DNA of 64,000 nt, taken from Stentor coeruleus. Lineage: Eukaryota > Ciliophora > Heterotrichea > Heterotrichida > Stentoridae. Each line of letters starts with the position of its first letter. The first letter of the stretch is position 1. The position numbers were made by a program, and so were the translations under genes. The stretch is taken from assembly GCA_001970955.1 (NCBI GenBank), contig MPUH01000010.1, positions 1-64,000 of the forward strand, given 5' to 3'. Under the pieces are notes generated by a model. The model worked only from the letters and a program-made list of their open reading frames with translations. It did not search any database and had not been told where the DNA came from. Shown here piece by piece: positions 10,706 through 19,970 of the stretch.

Positions 10706-11635
10706 TTATGACGATTATTGAAGTTTTTTTACATAGATTTTTACAAATGGAACTTATAAGATTTGGTAAAGATTATTAGTAGTTGTTATGAAGTGAGATT
10801 GGGTTTAGGGTGGTTTGGTATATGGAGTTTAATGAGCGTTTTGAATTGTTTTGAATTGATTTTGATGGATTTTGAGATGTGCAAGTTTTGATATGGGACT
10901 TTGGAATGGTTTATATGAAAGAAAAAGGTGGGAAATTAGGAGGAAGTGGACTTATAGAAAAAAAATATGATAATGTCGTTAATGGGTGTATAAAAAGATA
11001 TGGAGGAGTTGTGGGTGTTAGGATTTAAGTAGATTATTATAGATAAGGATGGGGTTAAGTAACTGAAGAAGTTTATATTTGATTAATGGAATTATATATA
11101 ATTATAGTAATAAAATTATAAGATAATAAAATGGTGTATGCTTGATAGTTTTATATTTATAATCAAGTTTAATTGAGATACTATTTACGAGATAATGAAA
11201 AATTATTACAGTTATTATCTAATTGTATTTTAAATATTAACTTATAGCACGATTGTATAACAATATTATATTCTTATAATACTAAGAAATATTTATATAT
11301 ATATTTTCTTATAACTAAGAAACTTTTTAAGTCTTTTAAATATTCTTAAATAGAAATAGTATAATGGGAGATTATAAAGTAGTAGTAATGATATGATGAT
11401 ATACAGTAAGATGATATAGATACAGTATTGCAGATAATCCAAGGAGAGACTGTGCATGCAACTATAGCGGTTTTATTTAAAATAGAAGTTTATAAGAAAT
11501 AAAGTCCGACTTTTCATTGTATTTTGGCAAAAATTATAACTTTTTTGTCATTCATGAAGCACATTATTTTATCTACTCCTTCTTAAGACATTCTTGCAAT
11601 TTTATTATTTAAGCTGCTTAACATTGCTTAATTTA
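10706..11635. other. intergenic, strongly G-rich 5' flank then AT-rich
   Basis: No gene seen. From 10801 to 10920 I count 37 G and 3 C, the polarised 5' flank of the minus-strand MYB gene. From 11040 to 11590 the DNA is plain AT-rich. Confidence 0.5.
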
Positions 11636-12520
11636 CTAAATCATCCGGGTGCGTCTGCGGTCCTGAGCCCATTTCCTCCAAGTTTTAAACAAAAGTCTTA
11701 CAAGAAACCCTATAGTAAACATATTCTTCCTCCTACGATTTATAAAATCAACGCATTTATGAGTTTTTTTCTTCTGTTGTACCTTCTGTTTCTTAGCATA
11801 TTCAAACTTTTTAAGTTTTTCTATGTTTTTTTTGACTCTTTTCACAATATCCTCATCAGTGATGCCAATATTAATATTCCTTCCAATAAACGCCTCAACA
11901 TTTTGATCTAAACTTGAGGCTCTTGTGTGTTTTCCAGTAGGCAAAATTGAGTTGCACAAGCTTTTCTCATAAGACCTAAGGGTTTTTAGCAGTGCATCTG
12001 TCCCAGAAGAGTTTAAAATAGACTTAGACTCTCTGTTACTGGCCATTTTAAGGACTTTTCCTTTCTCTGATGGTTTTTTCAATATACTTCTTGATGAAGC
12101 ACAATGACGATTCGTTTTACTCCCAAGTGAAGGTCTTTTTTCTATAAGTGGTACTGATGTTGTTTCAAGATCTGGATTCCCAGTACGAATATGTTTTTTT
12201 AATAAAGTCATCATCATCCCTATACGATCTGCTGCGGCATATGATTTAAAAGCAACATCAGACATTTCTTGGATTAAAGATGAGAATTCTGATAAACTCA
12301 ATGTTGTCTTGGATGGACTGGGGAAAATAAGATACTTGGATAATAAAAGGTTTAGTTCTTGTAAGGTGAGAAGATCCTAAGTAAATGATACTGGAAGGAT
12401 TTTACGTGATTTACAGAACTTTAGGAAATCTGAGATTAATAGTCCATCTTGTGTAGGCTTTAGAGATGAAAATATTGAAATGAGGAAATTTTGAGTTGTG
12501 AAATGAGTCGATTTGTTCAT
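11636..12520 (-). CDS. EF-hand/p25-alpha-like N-terminus with a basic C-terminal region, unknown function
   Basis: Two frames join across a 15-nt intron at 12391-12377 (GTATCATTTACTTAG), giving about 289 residues from ATG 12520. The first ~80 residues have the helix-loop-helix rhythm of degenerate EF-hand or p25-alpha (TPPP-like) domains: FLKFCKSRKILP, then LQELNLLLSKY, then LSLSEFSSLIQEMSDVAFKS. The middle is Ser/Lys-rich and disordered. The end is a basic helix (RRRKNMFTIGFLVRLLFKTW). Stretches of this type are common in ciliate cytoskeletal proteins, but I do not recognise the family. The upstream extension reading MIIFTAINF is hydrophobic and unlikely to be the real start. Confidence 0.7.
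12377..12391 (-). other. 15-nt intron
   Basis: GTATCATTTACTTAG. It has GTAT at the 5' end, A at position 10 and TAG at the 3' end. Its terminal TAG is an in-frame stop, so removal is needed to join the two halves of the gene. Confidence 0.9.
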
Positions 12521-13139
12521 TTTTATAAATATGAAATATACAAGAGATCGATAGCATAAAAATATTATGCAGATTAAAAATATACTAAGTTGGTAAAAGT
12601 TTTTGAAGTTGATTGCTGTAAAAATAATCATAAATAAAATATTGAAATCAATAAAAAAGATTTAAAATAATTTGTGCATTTTGTGGAATTGTTTAGAAAT
12701 ACTTAAACTTTAGATGCTAGAAAATCATAGACTGGGAAAAGATATATCAAAATATGTTAGCTAATAATGGAACTAAAATAAAAGTTATAATCCTTATAAA
12801 TATTATTTCATAACCATTTAACTCTTATAATTTCTATAAAAAATACTATAAAAATCTAACTATAATACCACTTCGAAAGCATCACAATTTCTCTCATACC
12901 AACTGTTTAAACAACAAATTTCCCATTTTCCAAAAAAAAATTTTTTTCTTTAAAAACAGCCTCATCCCCACCTTATCACTACTCAACTCATTCACACCAA
13001 GCCTCATCTTCCAATCATCCTTTCAGTCACTTTAATCATCATCCCCATCTCAAAATCATCCATGTTTACTAACTTTCAAAGGTAATTTCCATACAAAAAT
13101 GAAAAAATCTGCACTTATACAGCGCACTCTAATTATTCA
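12521..13139. other. intergenic with an extreme C-rich block
   Basis: No gene seen. In 12961-13080 I count 44 C and 3 G, the strongest example of the C-rich left flank. It precedes the CDKL-like pseudogene and is a relic of that gene's 5' region. Confidence 0.55.
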
Positions 13140-14270
13140 AATATAATGAAAAATAAGAAGTTATCGGAATAGTAGGCGAAGATAAAATCCAATTAAGTGA
13201 TACGGTGTAGTAATCAAATGTTGTAATAAAGACACCGGTGAGTAGTAGCAATAAAAAAATTCAAAAAATTTGAGAATCCGAAGAAGACAAGTCCACACAA
13301 CTCTTCGAGAAATGAAAAACTTCAAATGATCAAACATGATAATATAGTTCAAATAAAAGAAGCCTTAGAAGAAAAGGTAGTTTATATCTAGTCTTTGAAT
13401 ACATTGAAAAATATCTATTAGAAATTCTAGAAATATGCTCAACTGACTTAGAAGTGTTAAAAAATGTATAAGGCAGTTGTGTAATGCTAAAGACTATTGC
13501 CATAAACATGATGTCATATATCGTGATATCAAATCTGAGAATCTTTTAGTCCCATTGTAAAATAAGCAGGTATAATTGGTTAAAACTATATGATTTAAGA
13601 TTTGCTAGGATTTTACCAAGCTCAGAAATTATATTGACGGATTATATGGCAGCAAGATGGTATAGATCTTCTAAACTTTTATTAGATGAAGCTGAATATG
13701 GTAAACCTGTAGGTGTATGGGAAATTTGGTATATGAATGAGATTATTGATGGTCAACTTCTATTTCTAGGTGAAAGTGAGATTGACCAGTTATATCTTAT
13801 ACAAAAAGTCCTTGAGTCATTAGCATCTTTTCAACAAAAATTGTTTCAGAAAATTCTCAGGTATTTAGGTTTAAAGTTTCCAGAAATCATAAATTTTGTA
13901 ACTTTGGCAAAAAGGTACTTGAAAATGTATAGAAAAACTATTGATTTTATGTATAGGTTGTTGAAAATGTAACCTACTTAAAGAATGATGGCTAGTGAAG
14001 CATTACATCATCCGTATTTAAATGATAATTACGAAAAACAGCGTTGATTAATAGGACAGATTCATCTAAAGCTAAAGGAAAATATCCGGCAGGGGTTTCA
14101 ATTTCTAAGNGAGAATGATGGCTAGTGAAGCATTACATCATCCGTATTTAAATGATAATTACGAAAGACAGCGTCGATTAATAGGACAGATTCATCTAAA
14201 GCTAAAGGAAAATATCCGGCAGGGGTTTCAATTTCTAAGAACAAAATGATGTATTTGATTCCAACGTATA
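13140..14270 (+). pseudogene. CDKL-type protein kinase pseudogene
   Basis: Pieces of a cyclin-dependent-kinase-like kinase occur in order across all three frames. They are a Gly-loop remnant (EVIGIVGE), then GVVIKCCNKDTGE, MIKHDNIVQIKEAL, GSLYLVFEYIEK, CHKHDVIYRDIKSENLL, LKLYDLRFARILP, DYMAARWYRSSKLLL, YGKPVGVWEIWYM, GESEIDQLYLIQKVL and MMASEALHHPYLNDNYEKQR. The TDYxAxRWYR and DIDQLYLI-like motifs identify the CDKL family. Key residues are lost as well as the frame: DFG is DLR and the DxWxxGC motif is GVWEIWY. The intact stretch 13634-13972 is only a 112-codon fragment. At least four frameshifts and several stops are present, and the 3' end is doubled around an N at 14110. Confidence 0.88.
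13983..14236. repeat. 126-bp near-identical copies either side of a single N
   Basis: About 126 bp ending at 14109 reappears after the N at 14110 with two substitutions. One of these is CGA in the right copy against TGA in the left. A one-base gap with doubled sequence is the mark of unmerged contig ends or two haplotypes, not a true tandem repeat. Confidence 0.8.
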
Positions 14271-14799
14271 TCAAGAAGTGGATAATGCCTTAATAGCAAA
14301 AAATATGTTAATTTTATTAAAGGTTAGTTTTATTATAAAATGAGCAAAGAAACAATTTTCCTAACTAAGATTATGAAATCAATAAATTTATATCATACTT
14401 ATAACACTATTCTTATTTCAGTAAGGTTTTCTGTATAGGTTTTTTACTTATAATGAATTTCTTTTTTTATAAAATTCTGTTACAATCTCTATCATTCTAA
14501 AACCTTTTCTCTAATGTTTTAAATTCCTAAATGCATGCCTAAAAACTTTATTACTTCACAAAGCTTCTCTCAAGACCTAAAAAACTAAATATTATAAACC
14601 CCTATCCACACTTTTCATTATTTCACCAACCTTATATTATTAAGCATTTCTTATTCTTCCAACTTAAAATCATCCACAAGCTAATTCACCCTTCTAATCT
14701 ATTTACCCAAAAACCTAATTCATCATTTATCTGAAAGATTAGCATTTTCAATATAAAAAAATTATCTCCTATATATAATCATCATAAAATAGCGAATCA
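14271..14799. other. intergenic, C-rich 5' flank
   Basis: No gene seen. The last ~250 bases are C/A-rich and G-poor, like other left flanks in this window. Confidence 0.5.
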
Positions 14800-15615
14800 A
14801 TGGAAATAAAGAGAAATTGCTCTGAAAAAAACCTTATAAAGTCTGTTGCAGACACTGATAAAATAAACCCACTCGTAACCTTCCAAAGGTTTCCAGTCAG
14901 CCCAAACCCTGCTCTTTATGTTCACCCATCAATGCCAAATATAGCGAATATCGACGAACTAAAGATAAAACACCCAGCTTGGACCACAAAGTTCTTTGAA
15001 AACAGAGGTAAAAATTTTTCCATTTTGCCTCCAATTGCAAATGCTGAAAGATTCAAGCTCCATGAGAATTCTCGGGATGTTTTTGCCCGAGTCTTATTAC
15101 GTAGTGACCATCATACAAAAAGAAAGCAAAAAGTTGAAGAAGAAAAAACCAATAATTTAAGTTATTCAGAGAAAAAATACCAAAGAAAACCTTCAAAGAT
15201 AATAAAATACTGCACAGAAGGTGATTTGGATGAGAATTTTAACACGCCAAGAGAAGAGAATTTACATTTTATAACTGATTTAGAGTCAATTCCAACACCT
15301 AAGTTTAGAAATAGTATTGCCCCTGAATCCCTTGCAATAAAATTCTCTGAAATTGACACTTTTGATAAAGAGGCTGATAATGTTCGTAGTAAAAGCGAGG
15401 TTATTAGAAAGAGCAGAAGCCATACTCATTTGTTAAGGACAACTTTTAAAGCAGTGCCTAGAAAGTATACTTGTAAGTTGGCTTCGGATATTAAAAGGAT
15501 CATGAGTAATAATTTGCCTTGCCATATTAAGAATGGGCATCAGAAAATTAAGGTCCTTAAGCATGGACTGCCGAAAGATGTGTTTACTGTTGATGGGAAA
15601 TCTGGTTATAAATAG
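14800..15615 (+). CDS. hypothetical basic protein, 271 residues
   Basis: An uninterrupted 271-codon frame from the first ATG to TAG, with no family recognised. The N-terminal third is Pro/Asn-rich (FQRFPVSPNPALYVHPSMPN). The centre is charged and Lys/Glu-rich, and the C-terminal part is very basic (SEVIRKSRSHTHLLRTTFKA, later DIKRIMSNN). No membrane segment, signal peptide or obvious coiled coil. It is flanked by the usual C-rich left and G-rich right DNA, which supports it being a real gene. Confidence 0.65.
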   Translation: MEIKRNCSEKNLIKSVADTDKINPLVTFQRFPVSPNPALYVHPSMPNIANIDELKIKHPAWTTKFFENRGKNFSILPPIANAERFKLHENSRDVFARVLLRSDHHTKRKQKVEEEKTNNLSYSEKKYQRKPSKIIKYCTEGDLDENFNTPREENLHFITDLESIPTPKFRNSIAPESLAIKFSEIDTFDKEADNVRSKSEVIRKSRSHTHLLRTTFKAVPRKYTCKLASDIKRIMSNNLPCHIKNGHQKIKVLKHGLPKDVFTVDGKSGYK

Positions 15616-15723
15616 ATTATTTTTAACTATAATATATTATGGGACTGGTAATAAGTGTTAAGGTTAGAAAGATGAATTTTTTTTTTAGGTAAAATGTGGG
15701 TTGTAATAATAAGATAATTTTTT

Positions 15724-15836
15724 CAATAGGAAATACTTAAATTTTAATAGGAAATGCTTATGTTTTAATAGGAAATTCATGTGTTTTAATAGGAAATATG
15801 TATGTTTTAATAGGAAATTTATATGTTTTAATAAAT
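15724..15836. repeat. 21-bp minisatellite, about 5.5 units
   Basis: TAGGAAAT recurs at 15727, 15748, 15769, 15790 and 15811, exactly 21 bp apart. The consensus is TAGGAAAT-N3-TATGTTTTAA and the last unit is partial. It lies about 110 bp beyond the stop of the preceding gene and is non-coding, because each unit contains TAG and TAA. Confidence 0.93.
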
Positions 15837-16107
15837 ATATTATAAGAACTTAAGAACAAATATCATGAAATATGTATAGTTTATGCTTAATATTTGAGGT
15901 TATTGAATTTAGGCATTAAAATAACGAGTAAAGCTATAACAACTCTCAAACTTTATCTTAAAATTATCATAAACCCTAATATTTCCTCCCATCATCTAAT
16001 TTTTATTCCAACATTATCAGCAAATTTACTAAAAACTATCAAAATATCAAAAAAGCACTTATCTAATATAAACCCTATCATATATCCAATAAAGATTTAT
16101 CAAAGCC
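15837..16107. other. intergenic, C-rich flank
   Basis: From about 15910 the DNA turns C-rich and G-poor, the 3' flank of the minus-strand F-box gene. A 74-codon open frame here has a low-complexity composition and no support as a gene. Confidence 0.4.
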
Positions 16108-16920
16108 TTATTCTATAATAGGATAATCAACAGCCATAACAAAACAATGCCCAATTCGTGCACCATAATGTCCTTTCCAATACTGAGTATCTTTCCCTAA
16201 AAATGTTGTATTAATTATAGTAGGATCTGGGCCGATATCAAATTTTAATGTCATCAATTTCCATGAATCTGGAACTCCAGGGGTTGGCATATTTTCTAAA
16301 ATCTTTTTTTCTTCAAACTGGGTTTTAATAATCATTTCAGCTGCAGACCCACAGTCACTTCGCCTTCCACATATAACCCCAGCAACAAGTACTCGATTTT
16401 TCCCATCAGGAACCACAATTTCTTGTATTAAACTACACCATTCAAACGATGTGACGAATATACAACTGTGATCTTTGAATGTTCCCCTATTTTCAATAAT
16501 AATTTGATCACCACCATGAAAGACTTCCCAGTTATCAAATCCTTCTGCTCCATAAGGGTTTTTTATAAGATTATAAGTATTTTTTAAGCATTTAAACATA
16601 TCTTTATAGCTTTTCACTTTAATTCCTGTAAGATTATTGAAATGTGGAATAATATTTATGTAATCCAGGCATTTAATCGATGTATATTTTAACTTTTGAC
16701 AGCAGATATGCATGCACACACGTTCATTGAGAAGCTCAGTATTGAAGCTTTTATTTAGTAAATTCAATTCGCCAAGGTCTTTTAGAGTAAAAAAGTAAGC
16801 TGAAGCTTGGATGATTTTTATTAGCATGGCATTATAAGGAAGATTTGGTTGTATAGGTTGTTGATTTACATCAGGAAAATAATTTAGAGTAAAATTAATT
16901 TCTGCCCTTGAGTATCCCAT
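16108..16920 (-). CDS. F-box protein with FBA domain, FBXO2/FBXO6/FBXO44-like
   Basis: A 270-residue protein with the F-box-associated beta-sandwich that in animals lets SCF ubiquitin ligases bind N-glycans on misfolded proteins. Diagnostic segments are NPYGAEGFDNWEVFHGGDQ (121-139), FVTSFEWCSLIQEIVVPDG (155-173), GRRSDCGSAAEM (185-196) and, near the end, YWKGHYGARIGHCF (247-260). In order and spacing they match the NP-G-x-x-W, SFEWC-x-x-x-Q, SGRSD-G and YWKG-x-x-GAR landmarks of the family. The N-terminus (about 33-70) has a weak, F-box-like helical stretch that may contact Skp1. FBXO2-like proteins are best known from animals, so a clear ciliate copy is notable. Start ATG 16920, ends TAA. 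Confidence 0.85.
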   Translation of the reverse strand: MGYSRAEINFTLNYFPDVNQQPIQPNLPYNAMLIKIIQASAYFFTLKDLGELNLLNKSFNTELLNERVCMHICCQKLKYTSIKCLDYINIIPHFNNLTGIKVKSYKDMFKCLKNTYNLIKNPYGAEGFDNWEVFHGGDQIIIENRGTFKDHSCIFVTSFEWCSLIQEIVVPDGKNRVLVAGVICGRRSDCGSAAEMIIKTQFEEKKILENMPTPGVPDSWKLMTLKFDIGPDPTIINTTFLGKDTQYWKGHYGARIGHCFVMAVDYPIIE

Positions 16921-17172
16921 TTAAAAATATTTTTTATATTAGAGATGATTAAGCTTATTAAGAGTATAATTGTAAACTTAGGATTTTAGCTTAGATATAT
17001 TCATGATAATTAAGATATATTAGAGGTATATAAAGATTATAGATAATAAGCATGAAATAGTATAAAGTGTTTAGTTTAAATACTTATTATCATCAAAACA
17101 CCTAATATATTTTCTATAAAAACCATAACATTTATTATATCTTATAGAATTTTTCCTTATGAATTTTTATAT

Positions 17173-17694
17173 ATGGAATCAAAAGATCTATTAATATTAG
17201 TAGGAGATACAGGTACAGGGAAAACCGCTCTGTTAAGATCCTTTACAAATCTCCCATTTATTGAAGAATTTAAAGAAACTATAGGAATCGATATTTATAT
17301 GAAAAATTTTGACTTCAAGGAAAATATCCAAAAATATCGATTGTATGATACTTCATCAAAGCCTGGCTTTATGAAATTCTGGAAAATAAATCTTATCACA
17401 TCATATGCTTTAATAATTGTCTTTGATCTTACAAACAGATACTCATATACTCGTCTTGCATCTTGGGTTGAATATACACAAGAATGCAAAAATCATTGGG
17501 ATTTAATAATTTTTGTAGGCAATAAAAGTGACTTAGAAAATCAAAGAACTATAACATATGAAGAAGGTGCAGAAACTGCAAACAAATTTGGAGGAGTTTA
17601 TATTGAATGTTCTGCTAAATACAATTATGGTGTAGAAGAATTTTTTTATTTAGCTTTCAATGATAAGCAATTTAAAATGTTACACGAGTCTTGA
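17173..17694 (+). CDS. Rab-like small GTPase, copy 1, atypical switch II
   Basis: A 173-residue Ras-superfamily protein. The P-loop GDTGTGKT is at 11-18, the switch I Thr in KETIGID at 35-40, NKSD at 117-120 and ECSAK at 145-149. The G3 motif reads YDTSSKPGF (58-66) where Rabs have WDTAGQE, so the catalytic Gln is missing and hydrolysis should be slow or different. The C-terminus HES-TGA has no cysteine, so it cannot be prenylated and may be soluble. It forms a tandem pair with the next gene, about 220 bp apart and in the same direction, with the same altered G3 and no prenylation site. The pair thus looks like a divergent local family. Confidence 0.87.
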   Translation: MESKDLLILVGDTGTGKTALLRSFTNLPFIEEFKETIGIDIYMKNFDFKENIQKYRLYDTSSKPGFMKFWKINLITSYALIIVFDLTNRYSYTRLASWVEYTQECKNHWDLIIFVGNKSDLENQRTITYEEGAETANKFGGVYIECSAKYNYGVEEFFYLAFNDKQFKMLHES

Positions 17695-17912
17695 TTTCAA
17701 AATGAATAATAGAAACTCTTTAGTGAAATCTTATAAAAACATTAATTCAATTTTAATCATTGAAAGCTTTACTTATTATATATATAATCCTATACATGAC
17801 AAATTTTTTTAATATCTTTTCTTATAATTACAAAGGAAATATGTTTATAAACAATTATTATAAGGATTATCATCATAATTATTTGTTTATTATCTAATAT
17901 AATATTTTTTAT

Positions 17913-18428
17913 ATGTATGATAATTATCTTGCAATATTTGTTGGAGACAGTGCTGCAGGCAAAACTTCCCTTCTAAGGACTTATACAAACCTTCCATTTA
18001 TCGAAGCATTCCAAGAGACGATAGGAATTGATTATTATAATAAACCCATGTATTCCAACGGAGTTGAAAAGATTTATCGTTTTTGGGATACTTCATCAGA
18101 GCCTGGATTTGTGAATTTTTGGAAAAAATACCTTATCAAGTCTTATGCTTATGTTATTGTTTTCGACCTTACTAGTAGACAAACATATGATAGAGTTTCA
18201 ACTTGGATTGACTATGCGAAAAATAGTATAAAAGATTTGAAGCTTATTATAATTGTTGGGAATAAATGCGATTTATTTGATAAAAGAACAGTGGCTTATG
18301 ATGAATGTACTGAACTTGCAAAGGAACATGGAGGGATTTATATTGAATGTTCTGCTAAAGATAAACAAAGTGTAGAGATATTATTTGAAATCATATTAAA
18401 CGATTATAATATTAAATTTTCTATTTGA
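17913..18428 (+). CDS. Rab-like small GTPase, copy 2, atypical switch II
   Basis: A 171-residue paralogue of the preceding gene. It has P-loop GDSAAGKT (11-18), ETIGID (35-40), NKCD (117-120) and ECSAK (145-149). G3 is WDTSSEPGF (58-66), again without the AGQ catalytic Gln. There is no C-terminal Cys; the protein ends IKFSI-TGA. The shared NLPFIE segment before switch I, and PGF followed by FW after switch II, show common descent by tandem duplication. The effector and membrane are unknown. Confidence 0.87.
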   Translation: MYDNYLAIFVGDSAAGKTSLLRTYTNLPFIEAFQETIGIDYYNKPMYSNGVEKIYRFWDTSSEPGFVNFWKKYLIKSYAYVIVFDLTSRQTYDRVSTWIDYAKNSIKDLKLIIIVGNKCDLFDKRTVAYDECTELAKEHGGIYIECSAKDKQSVEILFEIILNDYNIKFSI

Positions 18429-19970
18429 TGTTATATGCTAATGTTTTTTAAGTAAGTTATAAGAAGTAATTGTAGGAGGCATTTGAGATATTTTTTAGAT
18501 ATTATTATTAAGAAATATAGGGATTTTAGCTATTGGATGAAATATTAGCTTTCATAGTGGGAAAAATATAAATTGATTATGCCGAATGGAATTTTTTTTT
18601 TAAGATTTGATATGTTTTTATTTTAGCTTAGAATATTTTGTTTCTAATTATGATATATTTTATTACGCAAATAATTTTATTATAACTGAAAAACTATATC
18701 TTATGCATGTGATAAAAAAGCTTAAATAAAGTCCATGCCAAAAATATGGATTTACATAATATATTTTTCCTTTCTTTTTCTGTATATATATATATATNCT
18801 TCCAATTATGATATATTTTATTACGCAAATAATTTTATTATAACTGAAAAACTATATCTTATGCATGTGATAAAAAAGCTTAAATAAAGTTCATGCCAAA
18901 AATATGGATTTACATAATATATTTTTCCTTTCTTTTTCTGTATATATATATATATATATTATGTCTAATAAACATATTAGTAAATATGAAGTTTAAATTC
19001 TTGGATTTAATAAATAAAATCGTGCTTTTAATTATCATTATATTTCTCAGCATAACTATATAACTTTCTATTTTCTATTCGCTATCATCAAAAACTATAA
19101 AGATTTTACTTAAATCAGATCACAAATCAAAACTTTCAACAATCTTTTATATGCAAATTCTAACTTTTTCTTATAAATTTTCAAATAAACCGTCTTTCAA
19201 AAAAAAAATTCTTAATCCTTTATCAAGTTCTGTTTGTATTAATCAAAGTTCAAATAAATATTATGACGTTGAGAATAAATAATATTAATAAAGTATGATG
19301 CCTATTATAAAAATAATGCCAAGAATCAATGCAGATAACAAAGATAGATTTGACTATGATAAAATAAAAAAATATACCTAGTTGAGTAATACTATAAACA
19401 AAGCAATTAGCATAATAAATTCCATTTAAAGGAACCTAAATAAAACAGAATCTTTCTTACATCTCAGAAATCGTAATGGTTACCCAATACATAAATAATA
19501 TGAAAAGACTTAACTAATGCTACACATATAATTGAAGAAAAATCTACACAACTTTAATGAAAAGAATATTACTAGAAATACTGAAAACGATTTGGAAGAA
19601 ATTTAAGAGTAATTTTACTATTTGAATTATTCCACAAAAAAACTTTAAAGGATGACTTAAAAATACCTTATAAACTGATAATTAAATTACAATTTTACAG
19701 TATTAATCAGCCGATGCAAGACTTAAGCATGCAGTAGTTATTATTTATATTATTTTATCAAGTTTTATTTAGTGAAAAGCATCAGAAATTGATTGAATAC
19801 CATAATGATCTCATGAAAATCTAATATTCTTCTATTTTTTGCATACTTAATATCTTTATGCATTTTCCTCATACAATTCACTAAGACTAAATTTTTTCCT
19901 AAACAGAAATTTAAATTATAAAAGGACTAAAATTATTATCATTATACCATATTCCATAATAAAATTAATA
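18429..19970. other. intergenic with doubled sequence and a stop-interrupted frame
   Basis: There is no intact gene. Sequence 18639-18797 is repeated almost exactly at 18799-18957 across a single N at 18798 and ends in a (TA)n microsatellite, which points to an assembly join. From an ATG near 19292 a plus-strand frame runs about 125 codons to TGA with some ten TAA/TAG and no TGA. It has almost no Val or Gly, so I treat it as probably non-coding. Confidence 0.4.

Noticed and set aside
13634-13972. 112-codon ORF as a functional kinase
   Set aside because: Only part of a kinase domain, with DFG and the DxWxxG motif destroyed and frame-broken sequence on both sides.
18639-18957. Direct repeats around N 18798 as a biological tandem duplication
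   Set aside because: The one-base gap with near-identical sequence on each side is better explained as unmerged contig overlap.
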